Assembly: GCA_027306755.1 (NCBI GenBank)
Contig: DAHUZE010000022.1
Location: 1 to 48,743, forward strand
Reading direction: 5' to 3'
Length of the DNA stretch: 48,743 nucleotides
Source: Acidimicrobiaceae bacterium
GTDB taxonomy: Bacteria; Actinomycetota; Acidimicrobiia; Acidimicrobiales; RAAP-2
The notes beneath the pieces were generated by a model. That model worked only from the letters and a program-made list of their open reading frames with translations. It did no database searches and had not been told where the DNA came from. The position numbers and the translations under genes are program-made. Positions 7,793 to 15,873 of this stretch are shown here, one piece after another (position 1 is the stretch's first letter; each line of letters starts with the position of its first letter).

Positions 7793-8905
7793 GTGGCCGA
7801 CGCGCTGTCCGACGTTGCCGCCGTGTTCGGCGGTCCGTCACCCGAGCACGACGTCAGCGTGCTGACCGGGCTCCAGGCGGCGCGGGCGCTGGGCATCCGG
7901 GCCCTCTACTGGGCGAAGACCGGGGACTGGTTCGAGGTCGACCCGGGCCTGGAGGCCGAGGCGTTCGTGGCGGGCGTACCGAGGAGCGCGAACCGCGTCC
8001 ACCTGTCTTCAGACGGCGGGTTCCAGGGTGAGGGGGGACGGTTCGGGAAGGCCCGCTCGCTGGACGTTGGGGTGGCCCTCTTGTGCTGCCACGGAGGCCC
8101 GGGGGAGGACGGGACCCTCCAGGGCGCCCTCGATCTGGCCGGTGTCGCCTACACCGGGCCGACCGTGGCGGGCGCCGCCATCGGGATGGACAAGCTGGCG
8201 TTCGGGGCGCTCATGCACGCAGCCGGCCTCCCGGCGCTGCCTCGGGCGGCGCTGGATCGCTCCACCACCGACGTCGGGTTGGAGGGGCCGTACATCGTCA
8301 AGCCCCGTTTCGGCGGTTCCTCGCTCGGCATCGAGGTGGTGGCCGACCTGGCGACCGCGGCCGCCCTGTCGGGCTCGAGCCCCCACCTCAGGGCCGGGGC
8401 TGTCATCGAGCCCTACCGGCCGGACCTCTTTGACGTGCAGCTGGCCATCCGCACCTGGCCCGAGCTGGCCCTGTCGGCCATCGAGCGCCCCCTCCGCCGG
8501 GCGGCCAAGCCGGGAAGCGAGCCCGAGATCCTGGGCTACCTGGACAAGTACGCCGGCGGCGAGGGCATGGTGAGCGCGCCGCGGGAATTGCCGGCGGCCT
8601 TGGACCCGGCGCTGGCGGCGTCCGTGCTGGAGGCGGCGGCCACGGTGGCCCGGCTGGCCTCGGTGCGCGGCGTGGCCCGCCTGGACTTCCTGACCGATGG
8701 CGCCGAGCTCTTCGGGAACGAGATCAACACCATCCCGGGTTCCCTGGCCCGCTACCTGTGGATCGACCCGCCGCTCGCCTTCGCAACGCTCCTGGCCGAC
8801 CTCGTGGCCGAGGCTCGTGCCCGCCCGTCGCACGCCTACACGGTCGACGGCGCCGACGGAACGGTCCTCAAGGGCGCCGGGGCGATCGCCGCCAAGCTGG
8901 CCTGA
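7793..8905 (+). CDS. D-alanine--D-alanine ligase-like ATP-grasp enzyme
   Basis: The 370-aa product has an N-terminal Ddl domain (AVFGGPSPEHDVSVLTG), the ATP-grasp nucleotide part (GPYIVKPRFGGSSLGIEVV) and the metal/active-site end RLDFLTDG..GNEINTIPGSL, which matches Ddl enzymes well. It should ligate two D-amino acids, probably D-Ala, using ATP in the cytosol. It starts at GTG behind a strong gaggagg site at 7779-7787, 52 nt after the Mur ligase, and is probably in the same transcript. Compared with Ddl the loop before the carboxylate-binding region is altered (GYLDKYAGGEGMVS), so the second substrate could differ from D-Ala. Confidence 0.85.
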   Translation: MADALSDVAAVFGGPSPEHDVSVLTGLQAARALGIRALYWAKTGDWFEVDPGLEAEAFVAGVPRSANRVHLSSDGGFQGEGGRFGKARSLDVGVALLCCHGGPGEDGTLQGALDLAGVAYTGPTVAGAAIGMDKLAFGALMHAAGLPALPRAALDRSTTDVGLEGPYIVKPRFGGSSLGIEVVADLATAAALSGSSPHLRAGAVIEPYRPDLFDVQLAIRTWPELALSAIERPLRRAAKPGSEPEILGYLDKYAGGEGMVSAPRELPAALDPALAASVLEAAATVARLASVRGVARLDFLTDGAELFGNEINTIPGSLARYLWIDPPLAFATLLADLVAEARARPSHAYTVDGADGTVLKGAGAIAAKLA

Positions 8906-8936
8906 CCTCCGATCCGCCGTCGCTGCGCCGGTGCTC

Positions 8937-11651
8937 CTAGCCCCGGAGGGCGACCGTCGGATCGCCGGCGTGCCCCGCGCCCTCGTCTGCCGCGCCAGCG
9001 TCGGGCCCTCCCCTCAGCCGCTGGCGAAGCCGCGCGTAGACCCGCTCGGTCGCCTCCGAGGGGGTGGAGCCCGGGTCCAGGTCGTCGGCCTGGCGGCAGC
9101 ACGCCTGCCACTCCAGGTGGAGTCGTGCCCCGTCACCCGCTGCCGCGGCCACGGTCATCGCCGCTCGGGTGAGGGCTTCGCTGTACGCCTCGACGACCCG
9201 GCCCTGTGCCAGCGCCCACCGGGCCAGATCCAGGTGGCGCGCCTCCACCGCCGCCCGAATGAGCGCGCAGGTGCCGTCCACGACAGCGTCGGCCACGCGG
9301 CGCTCGTGCCCCTCGGCCCGCCACCAGGCATAGCCGGCCAGGACCCCGCTGAGAGGCTCGCCCTCCACGAGCGAGAGCGCGTCGTGCAGCAGGGAGAGGC
9401 GCTCGGTTCGATCTGCGGCGGCCCGACCGGCCTCTACGAGCTCGAGGCAGCGCATGGCGTCCACCGTCACCAGCGGGGACACCGAGTAATGGCCCGAGCG
9501 GTTGGCCGGCGGGAGAAGGGGCGTGCCGTCGGCGCCCGACCCCAGGGCTCTGCGGGCAGCCGCCACCGTGTTGAACAGCGTCTTGGCTGCCGCGTCCGCG
9601 TCGGCGGTGCCGAGAACCCGGGTGCGCAGCCGGTCACCGGTGACCGGCTGCGGGGCATGGACCGCGAGGTAGGCGAGGACCTCGGTGCAGCGACGGGCCC
9701 GCTTGGGCGGGAGCGGCTCGGGAAGCCCGTCTACGTGGGGGATGGGACCGAGTAGCCGGACCTGCACAGCCGGCGGCCCCTCGGGCAGCCGGACGCGCAT
9801 CGTCGTCGTGTCCGTCTCGCGCCGCCGGAATGCGGGCGTGGCGGGGGGCAATCCGTCGGGCGGCCAGTCCGTGGGCCAGGCAGGCGGCAGGGACTGTGAC
9901 GGTGCGTGGGACGGCGTTGCCGCCGGCTCGCGGTTTACGGGGGGCGCGCTCGCCGGCGCCCGGATGGCATCCCTCCATGCGGGATCGAGGAGGTGGGGGC
10001 GGACCGTGAGTCCCAGCGGGTGCACCGTTGCGGCCTTCCTGTCGGCGAGCACCGTGATGTCGGCGTCCACGGTGGGCGCCAGCGTGACGACCGAGCACGA
10101 TCGGCGGACATCGGCCGACAGGGCTTGGGGGTCCCCCGTGAAGAGAACCCCGGGCAGCGGGGAGCGGTCCGGGCGGCGCCCGAGCGTGGCTGCGGCGCGG
10201 GCGGCGGTCTCGGGGTCGGGCGTGACCACCAGGCCGTCCTGCCATGTCCAGCGCTGCGCGCCGGCGACCATGGCGTCGGCCAGCGGCTGCGCGGCAGGGC
10301 CGATCAGCGCCACGCACGCTCCCGGTGTGAGCGGCAGCAACCAGGTGTCCTTCTCGTCGTCGCCGAGGGGGAGCAGGACGGGGGTCCAGGGTTGGTGACT
10401 CCGGGTCTCGGACCGCAGGGACTCGAGATCGGCGGACGGGGCGAGCAGCCAGGACGCGTCAGATCCTGCCGTCCACGGGGGCCGGGGAGGCGTTGGCGAC
10501 CAGGCGAAGCGGATATCTACACCCTCGGCGCCCGCACGGATGAGCTGGAGCGGCGGGAGGGTGCGGTCGTCCGCAACCATGGTGAGGGCGCGGAGGGCCA
10601 CGTCGACCCAGTCGAGCAAGGGTATGGCCTCGAAGGGTGCGAGGGCACAGGCGAGCGTGGCGTCCAGTTCGTCGGGGACCGGTGACGGGGCCCCCTCGGC
10701 CCGGACGAAGGCGTGCAGACGTCGGGCCTGCCGGGCCCGGCGGGCGAGCAGGCCGGCAACGAGCGTCCCGGTCCCGAGGATCGCCAGCTCAGGCAGGAGC
10801 AGTGTCGCCGGCCGCGCCGGGGCTGGGGGCCCGGGATTGCTCTCGCTCGTCGCCTTCCCGGCCGCGGCGGCCTCCAGCTCTGACGCGAGCCGTACGGGCA
10901 CAGCCGTGCCCGCCGTGCCCGCCGTGCCCGGTTCCTCGAGTGCAGGCAGGAGGAGCATCCATCCGGGCCGGAGCACAGCCGGGTCCATGAAGCGCCCACC
11001 TCCCGGCATGGGCCGGCCGAGGTTCACCTTGGCGATCGCCGGCCACGCGGCGCCGTCTCCGTAGGCCCGCTCGGCAACGGATAGCAACGACTCCCGTGGG
11101 CCCACGACTGCCGCCCGAGGTCCTCGGAAGGGCGCCTGGTGCCCGAACGTCCCGTGGGGCGGCAGGGCGCCGAGGCTCCCGATTCCTCCGGGTCCCGCAC
11201 CGCGGCGCGGCGCTACGGGCGCCGGCGCTGCAAGCGGTGGAATGGGCGCAACGGCCTGGGCTGCTCCGGCCGCGGAGGCCGTGACGGCGGCCGACGCGGT
11301 CCCCAGCGAGGACATCGCCAGGACAGCCGCAGCCATCCGCAGCGCCAGCCGGTCGCCCACCCGCAGCGCCAGCCCGGTTCCGGCGGCGGCATCTCGTGCT
11401 CGCACCCGGGCGGCCACGGAGCGCAGCATCGGCCATGCGCACGCCGCCCACGCTGCCCAGGCGATCACCGCCAACAGGTCGAAGAGCCCATGGAGCGAGA
11501 CGACGCCATGACGGGTCCAGTGCGCCGGGATGGGCGCACCGACGAATGCCACGAGCACCCCGGGGACGGCTGCGAAGGTGACGATCGCCGCCGCCATTCC
11601 GACGGCGACGTCGCGGACCGCCCGGCGCCTGCCTACCGCAGACCTCACCAC
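8937..11651 (-). CDS. Membrane-bound LysM protein with C-terminal BTAD transcription-regulator domain
   Basis: A 904-aa multidomain protein. Hydrophobic segments occur near residues 15-36, 50-70 and 103-125. A LysM-like segment follows (PRESLLSVAERAYGDGAAWPAIAKVN...LRPGWMLLLP, about 185-240), then another membrane helix (LLPELAILGTGTLVAGLLA, about 285-305), a long cytosolic middle part, a winged-helix-like segment (VQVRLLGPIPHVDG..RARRCTEVLAYLAVH, about 640-690) and a BTAD helical domain to the end. This resembles actinobacterial LysM-BTAD proteins that may sense the envelope and act on transcription. SARP regulators share the wHTH-BTAD part but are soluble. The start codon lies 1 nt from the stop of the upstream exported-protein gene. 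Confidence 0.75.
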   Translation of the reverse strand: MVRSAVGRRRAVRDVAVGMAAAIVTFAAVPGVLVAFVGAPIPAHWTRHGVVSLHGLFDLLAVIAWAAWAACAWPMLRSVAARVRARDAAAGTGLALRVGDRLALRMAAAVLAMSSLGTASAAVTASAAGAAQAVAPIPPLAAPAPVAPRRGAGPGGIGSLGALPPHGTFGHQAPFRGPRAAVVGPRESLLSVAERAYGDGAAWPAIAKVNLGRPMPGGGRFMDPAVLRPGWMLLLPALEEPGTAGTAGTAVPVRLASELEAAAAGKATSESNPGPPAPARPATLLLPELAILGTGTLVAGLLARRARQARRLHAFVRAEGAPSPVPDELDATLACALAPFEAIPLLDWVDVALRALTMVADDRTLPPLQLIRAGAEGVDIRFAWSPTPPRPPWTAGSDASWLLAPSADLESLRSETRSHQPWTPVLLPLGDDEKDTWLLPLTPGACVALIGPAAQPLADAMVAGAQRWTWQDGLVVTPDPETAARAAATLGRRPDRSPLPGVLFTGDPQALSADVRRSCSVVTLAPTVDADITVLADRKAATVHPLGLTVRPHLLDPAWRDAIRAPASAPPVNREPAATPSHAPSQSLPPAWPTDWPPDGLPPATPAFRRRETDTTTMRVRLPEGPPAVQVRLLGPIPHVDGLPEPLPPKRARRCTEVLAYLAVHAPQPVTGDRLRTRVLGTADADAAAKTLFNTVAAARRALGSGADGTPLLPPANRSGHYSVSPLVTVDAMRCLELVEAGRAAADRTERLSLLHDALSLVEGEPLSGVLAGYAWWRAEGHERRVADAVVDGTCALIRAAVEARHLDLARWALAQGRVVEAYSEALTRAAMTVAAAAGDGARLHLEWQACCRQADDLDPGSTPSEATERVYARLRQRLRGGPDAGAADEGAGHAGDPTVALRG

Positions 11652-11652
11652 G

Positions 11653-12546
11653 TCAGGCCGGGCTGGCGGTGAGCGAGTACGAAACGGAACCGCCGCTCCC
11701 CGGCGTCATGGCCAGCGTCACCCTGCACGTACCGGTGCCGTGCGTATCGTCGACCTCCACGGAGAGACCCGATGCTCCGGTGCGCGTGGCCGAGACCCCG
11801 TTGGGGCATGTGATCGACAGCTCCAGTGCACCGCCCCCGCTCCACGTGGCCTGTGCAGTGACGGGGCCGCCCCCTTGAGCGTCCACCTGGACTGCGCCGC
11901 TCGGACCGAGCGTGCCCCGGCGCGTAGAGCCCGCTGTCGGTGTCGCGCTCGTGGCTGCGCTTCCCGGAGCCGACGTTCGCGTCGGGATGGTCGTCGGGGG
12001 GGAAGGGACGGTTGCCGGTGCCGGAGACCCTGCCGGCGAGCTTGGGGTGGCCGTCGATTCGGACCCGCCGCCCGTCGTGTGCGCCAGCGGGGCGCCGGAG
12101 CCCGCCAGCGACAGGCCGGAGCTCCCGACGATGGCGAGCGGTGCCGCGGTGGCCGCGTTGAGGGGCGCCGCCGTGGCGGTCGCTGCCGAGCCGGGGGTCG
12201 TGCTCCCGCCCCGACGGGCGCGAGACGTGTGACGCGCCGGCGGGTTGGCGTGATGGCCCGTGGAGGTCCCGTCCGTTGCCGCGGCGCGCCGGCCTCCCGA
12301 CACCCCGGGACCGCCGTGACCTCCCGGCCGGAGCCGGCTCCTTCCGCTTCTGTGGTCGGGGGCCGTTCCGGGTCGGCGGTGCGCAGCGCTGGCTGCCACG
12401 GGGCCGATGGCTGGCCGGCTGGTGACCGAGGACAGCACGGCAACGAGTGCCATGAGGGCCAGGGTCACGGCAAGCACTCCCCAGGCTCGGGACCGAACCG
12501 GTCTCGCCGCGGAGGCCGAGTCATCCATGGCCCCACCCATCCCCAT
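11653..12546 (-). CDS. Membrane-anchored Ser/Thr/Pro-rich exported protein
   Basis: 297 aa. After a short cytosolic start there is one hydrophobic helix (WGVLAVTLALMALVAVLSSV, about 22-41), then about 160 residues of low-complexity Ala/Ser/Thr/Pro/Gly, and a compact C-terminal domain of about 80 residues with two Cys (SITCPNG and GTGTCRVTL) that may form a disulfide. The topology is that of an exported, wall-spanning stalk with a small beta-rich head. No family was recognised. It sits directly upstream of the LysM-BTAD gene and downstream of the sigma-like gene, so it may be an envelope-side partner of that regulator (inference). Confidence 0.65.
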   Translation of the reverse strand: MGMGGAMDDSASAARPVRSRAWGVLAVTLALMALVAVLSSVTSRPAIGPVAASAAHRRPGTAPDHRSGRSRLRPGGHGGPGVSGGRRAAATDGTSTGHHANPPARHTSRARRGGSTTPGSAATATAAPLNAATAAPLAIVGSSGLSLAGSGAPLAHTTGGGSESTATPSSPAGSPAPATVPSPPTTIPTRTSAPGSAATSATPTAGSTRRGTLGPSGAVQVDAQGGGPVTAQATWSGGGALELSITCPNGVSATRTGASGLSVEVDDTHGTGTCRVTLAMTPGSGGSVSYSLTASPA

Positions 12547-12618
12547 GGCGACATCCTACCGGGAGGCTGCAAGTAGTGCCGGGCTGCGGCCGGGGGGCTG
12601 TCCCGTCGGGCGCCCACG

Positions 12619-13371
12619 TCACGCGATGAGCGCCTGAGCGGCGCGATCGCGCCGTTCACTCAGGCTCCGGCGGGAGCGGCCGGTGAGCGCCGCGAGCTCC
12701 GTGAGGGAGTAGCCGAGGACCCGGTGGGCGTAGAGCACGGAGGCGTCGGTGCCGCTCATCCCCTCTGCGACTGCCTCGTCGATGGCCCGAGCCAGGTCGT
12801 CCAGGCTGCTCGGGCCGGCGCCCCACACTCCAGCCTCGCGGGATCCCTCCGCAGATGGCGCATGATGCTGCGCCACGGTCTTGGAGCGCAGGAGCTGTCG
12901 CCGCATCCGGCAGCGGACCGCGGACAGAAGGTCCAGCACGGCGTAAGGCCGGTCGTCGCCGGACCATTCCACGATGGTCTCCCACGCGGTGGTGAGCAGA
13001 TCCACGAAGAAGGCGCCGCCGTCGGACCATTCGCCGCCGGCTCCCCAGCTGAGCCGCCGGGCCACCCCAACGAGACCCGGCAGCACGGCCTGGAGGATCG
13101 CCCGCGCGACGAGCGGATGGGCACACTGAGAGCGCAGCATGGCCTGGATCACCCTGGTGGGCGCCGGCAGCGGGCGGCCCCGGGCAGCCGTCGGGGCCGC
13201 CCGATCGTTGAGGAATGCAACCACGTCCCCGAGGTCCCGGGCGCCGAGCGCCGCGATCACCGGCTCGGCTTGCGAGAGCCGGTCGAGGGCCTCGACGGAA
13301 GCCGCCGACCGGCTGTCGGCGGCCCAGTTCCGTGTCAGCTGGTCGATAGGGCGCAGGGCGATGTTGGACAT
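12619..13371 (-). CDS. Sigma-region-4-like helix-turn-helix protein
   Basis: A 250-aa soluble protein that starts at ATG 13371. The C-terminal 45 residues (YAHRVLGYSLTELAALTGRSRRSLSERRDRAAQAL) form a helix-turn-helix of the sigma-70 region 4 type. The N-terminal 180 residues are helical, with two Trp-rich stretches (SWGAGGEWSDGGAFFVDLLTTAWETIVEWSG), and are only weakly reminiscent of a sigma-like region 2. No anti-sigma gene is adjacent. It leads the leftward group with the exported stalk protein and the LysM-BTAD regulator, with a 72-nt gap to the former. It is most likely a transcription regulator of that group; the family is unassigned. Confidence 0.65.
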   Translation of the reverse strand: MSNIALRPIDQLTRNWAADSRSAASVEALDRLSQAEPVIAALGARDLGDVVAFLNDRAAPTAARGRPLPAPTRVIQAMLRSQCAHPLVARAILQAVLPGLVGVARRLSWGAGGEWSDGGAFFVDLLTTAWETIVEWSGDDRPYAVLDLLSAVRCRMRRQLLRSKTVAQHHAPSAEGSREAGVWGAGPSSLDDLARAIDEAVAEGMSGTDASVLYAHRVLGYSLTELAALTGRSRRSLSERRDRAAQALIA

Positions 13372-13505
13372 GGCGGCAGCCTGCGCGACGGTGGTCCCCC
13401 TACCCCTCCCACCATCGCCCGGCGGTCACAAAATGGGTTGCCACCAGGAGATCCAATACCTCCGCCCTGACGGGCAAGCCCACCACCGACTCACCAGGAC
13501 ACGGC

Positions 13506-13511
13506 TAACCT
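13506..13511 (+). promoter_or_regulatory. -10 box for the 142-aa unknown gene
   Basis: TAACCT, matching TANNNT, ends 8 nt before the GTG at 13520, and no ribosome-binding site is present. This suggests a leaderless transcript. Confidence 0.4.
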
Positions 13512-13519
13512 GCCCCGTA

Positions 13520-13948
13520 GTGGACATCGAGGACTTCTATGACGAGGACCCGCGGCGCCGGAGCTCGGCCGAGCTCGAGTTCGGCCGGGACTGGCACGAC
13601 GCCCACGGCGTCCGCTACGAGCTGAGCTGGGTGGAGGACACCGGCGAGCTCTACGTCATGCGAGAGCCGGTGCCCGAGGGTTGGGCGACACCTTTTGGCG
13701 GCATCCACGTGGTCCATGCCCGGGGGACCGACGTGCGCGAGATCGCCGGGATGACCGTGACGGTCCTGGGCGTCCTCTCTTCCCAGTCCCAGGTCGACCA
13801 GGCGCTGGCGGGCTGGGACGCGGCGATGGGCGATCCTGACAGCGTGGGATGGCTGGCGGGTCGGCTCCGCCAGGCCGGATTGCTGGCCACCGGGGAGTCC
13901 GGGGGCCAGCATGCGGCACCCGAGACGACAGGGCCGGCCGCGCCGTAG
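13520..13948 (+). CDS. Conserved-looking soluble protein of unknown function
   Basis: 142 aa, acidic at the N terminus (DIEDFYDEDPRRRSSAELEFGRDW), followed by a beta-rich core (YELSWVEDTGELYVMREP, GIHVVHARGTDVREIAGMTVTVLGVL) and a helical end with a Gly/Ala/Pro tail. The start is taken at GTG 13520 because the -10 box sits immediately upstream and the preceding frame looks non-coding. No catalytic motif, signal peptide or membrane helix is seen. It converges on the CHAP gene. I do not recognise the family. Confidence 0.65.
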   Translation: MDIEDFYDEDPRRRSSAELEFGRDWHDAHGVRYELSWVEDTGELYVMREPVPEGWATPFGGIHVVHARGTDVREIAGMTVTVLGVLSSQSQVDQALAGWDAAMGDPDSVGWLAGRLRQAGLLATGESGGQHAAPETTGPAAP

Positions 13949-13978
13949 CGGACGCAGACGCGCTCGCGCGGCCCCACC

Positions 13979-14704
13979 TCACGTAGTGGTCGTCGCCGCC
14001 CGGTGGGGCTTGAGCGGTGGGACCGGCGAGGCGTAGCCGGAGACGGGGGCAGGGCCCCCGGCCGCGTCGGCCGTGGACTGATCGGTGCCGGACTCCACGA
14101 CGCTGAAACCCGTGTGGTCCCCGTCGCCGTTCACCACGTCCGGCCCCCGAGCAGACGGTGTATCGCCGGTCACGACGGCCACGTGGACCGCTGTGCCGGT
14201 GGCCGTGTCCAGTCCGTACACGACGACGTCCCCCGGGCGCGGCGTGTACCCGCTGCCCGCGGCGTGCCAGGCGTGGTTGGCTACTGCCCACTGGTAGAAG
14301 CTGGCCGCCGCGGCGTTGATGTCGCCTGCGGTGTACGCGTAGGTGAACCGGGCGCCCGCCGCTCGCCAGGCCCAGGCGGCGAAGTCCGCGCACCACTCCT
14401 CGCTCCGGAGGCCGTTCGCGCAGGCTGCGCCCACCCCCCAGTAGGCGCTGTACTTGTTGCAATACGTCCCCGGGGGGCTGGTCCGGTAGCCGATCTGGCT
14501 CTCGGCCGCCGTGACGATCCTGGCCCGGAACGCTGTGAGGGGTGGGGCGCCGGCCCCGGGGAGCCCTCCGGACAGGCCGATCGCCGCCAGCGCCAGGGCC
14601 GCCACCACGGCGAGGACGCAGGCGGCGATGGCCCGCCGCCGCCGCACCCGGGAGGAGACCCCCCCGTGGCGACTGCGGCGTGAGCGTGTCCTTGAGGCTT
14701 GCAT
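13979..14704 (-). CDS. Exported CHAP-domain peptidoglycan hydrolase
   Basis: About 241 aa from ATG 14704; an in-frame GTG at 14770 would add 22 residues. A strongly basic N terminus (SRTRSRRSR..RVRRRRA) precedes a hydrophobic signal/anchor (IAACVLAVVAALALAAIGLSGG). The catalytic domain has the CHAP hallmarks: nucleophile Cys in EEWCADFAAWAW and His in GTAVHVAVVTGD, with a further polar NGDGDHTGF segment. CHAP enzymes cut peptidoglycan peptides or the amide bond outside the membrane. A Thr/Pro tail closes the protein. The start choice is uncertain because neither candidate has a clear ribosome-binding site. Confidence 0.8.
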   Translation of the reverse strand: MQASRTRSRRSRHGGVSSRVRRRRAIAACVLAVVAALALAAIGLSGGLPGAGAPPLTAFRARIVTAAESQIGYRTSPPGTYCNKYSAYWGVGAACANGLRSEEWCADFAAWAWRAAGARFTYAYTAGDINAAAASFYQWAVANHAWHAAGSGYTPRPGDVVVYGLDTATGTAVHVAVVTGDTPSARGPDVVNGDGDHTGFSVVESGTDQSTADAAGGPAPVSGYASPVPPLKPHRAATTTT

Positions 14705-14824
14705 CGTGCGGGGTCCGGAAGTGATGAGCGGCCCCTGCGGCTGCCCGAACGGACCTCTCCCGCCGGACACGCTACCGACGCCGCGCCGTTCGCCGCCGGC
14801 ATGCTCGCTCCGGGCGCGAGCAGG

Positions 14825-15226
14825 TCAGCCCGGCGGCGCCGACCCCCCTGTGGGGTTGCTGGCAGCGGCGCACTGAGCCCGGAGCGCCGGAATCAGGTTG
14901 GCCTCGGACGTGCGTCCGATCTCCTGGAGGGTCGTCATGAGCGGGTTGAAGGCGGCATCGGCCGAGTTGGCCTGGGCGGCGATCGGAAGCGCTGCCTCCA
15001 GTTGGCCGATGGCCTGGTTGGCCTTCCGGCGGGCCGTGGCCGTGCTCGTGGCGTGCTCGGCCTGGGTGAACAACCGGATGGAGGCGTCCACGTGCACACA
15101 CGCCTGCTCGGCCAGAGCAGTACCGGAATTCGAGCAACTGGCAAGCAGGACCGCCACCCCGCCGGCCAGCATCACCGTGCCCGTGATGCGTCGGGCGGCG
15201 CACCAGGGGCGCGGCCGCAGGGCCAC
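14825..15226 (-). CDS. Small lipoprotein of unknown function
   Basis: 133 aa with a type II signal peptide: basic start (MALRPRPWCAARR), hydrophobic core (GTVMLAGGVAVLLASC) and a lipobox with the modified Cys at LLASC. The mature part is helical and Ala-rich, with two further Cys (EQACVHVD and RAQCAA) and a Pro/Gly tail. No domain was recognised. The helical make-up could suit a small periplasmic or wall-facing adaptor. It lies 4 nt downstream of the acidic unknown gene, so the two are likely co-transcribed. Confidence 0.7.
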   Translation of the reverse strand: MALRPRPWCAARRITGTVMLAGGVAVLLASCSNSGTALAEQACVHVDASIRLFTQAEHATSTATARRKANQAIGQLEAALPIAAQANSADAAFNPLMTTLQEIGRTSEANLIPALRAQCAAASNPTGGSAPPG

Positions 15227-15230
15227 CGGC

Positions 15231-15788
15231 CTAGCCGAGCCAAGTCTCAGCCGCTTCCAGCAGGAAGCGGCTCACCGACAGACATCGATCGAACACGTCG
15301 CAGAGCAGCTCCTCACCGGCCAGAACCCGCGCCAGCGAGACGGGGTGGCGGGCCACGATGTTGAGCCGACGCTCGGGCGCGTCGGTGGCCGAGGCGAACG
15401 AGTCGATGGCCGACACTTCCAGGGGCAGCTCGATGCCGCCGATGCCGGCCAGGTCGATGGCCAGGCGGAGCAGGTCGGGTCCGTGGGGGAGGGGGGGCAG
15501 CGCCCACGTGAAGGTGAGCGGGAAATGGAAGTCGTCCTGGGGTTCCTCGTCCTCGGACAGCTCCATGACGATGTCCTCGAAGGACAGCAGCACCCTGGGA
15601 TCGACCTCCAAGGCGAGGTGGAGATCCAAGGGGCCGCCGCAGCCTTCCTCGGGGTGCAGGTCGACCTCCCACACCTGCCGAAGCGAGTACGTCTCCACAA
15701 AGTGCCGCTCGTCGTGGACGTGGAACCCATGGTCGACCGAGTGGTCCTTCAGGTCGGCCACGTAGCCGGCGACGTCGATGGCAGCCAC
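15231..15788 (-). CDS. Acidic soluble protein of unknown function
   Basis: 185 aa, His- and Asp/Glu-rich near the start (DLKDHSVDHGFHVHDERHFVETY), then a beta-rich middle (WEVDLHPEEGCGGPLDLHLALEVDPRVLLSFED) and a helical end. It is a cytosolic protein with no signal peptide. The GTG at 15788 is preceded by TAGTCT (minus strand, 15798-15803), a good leaderless -10. No family was recognised. It probably heads a two-gene transcript with the lipoprotein. Confidence 0.65.
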   Translation of the reverse strand: MAAIDVAGYVADLKDHSVDHGFHVHDERHFVETYSLRQVWEVDLHPEEGCGGPLDLHLALEVDPRVLLSFEDIVMELSEDEEPQDDFHFPLTFTWALPPLPHGPDLLRLAIDLAGIGGIELPLEVSAIDSFASATDAPERRLNIVARHPVSLARVLAGEELLCDVFDRCLSVSRFLLEAAETWLG

Positions 15789-15797
15789 AGACCTACG

Positions 15798-15803
15798 AGA
15801 CTA
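15798..15803 (-). promoter_or_regulatory. -10 box for the acidic unknown gene
   Basis: TAGTCT on the minus strand, 9 nt before the GTG at 15788. It is divergent from the -10 of the phosphatase gene about 60 nt away. Confidence 0.35.
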
Positions 15804-15860
15804 AAGGGTGCCGCCGGAACCCGCGGGCGCCATCCGTTCGGCCCGACACGTGCCCGCCAC

Positions 15861-15866
15861 TAGATT
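15861..15866 (+). promoter_or_regulatory. -10 box for the inositol-phosphatase-family gene
   Basis: TAGATT ends 7 nt before the ATG at 15874, and no Shine-Dalgarno is seen. This supports both a leaderless transcript and the chosen start. Confidence 0.45.
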
Positions 15867-15873
15867 CCGCCGG

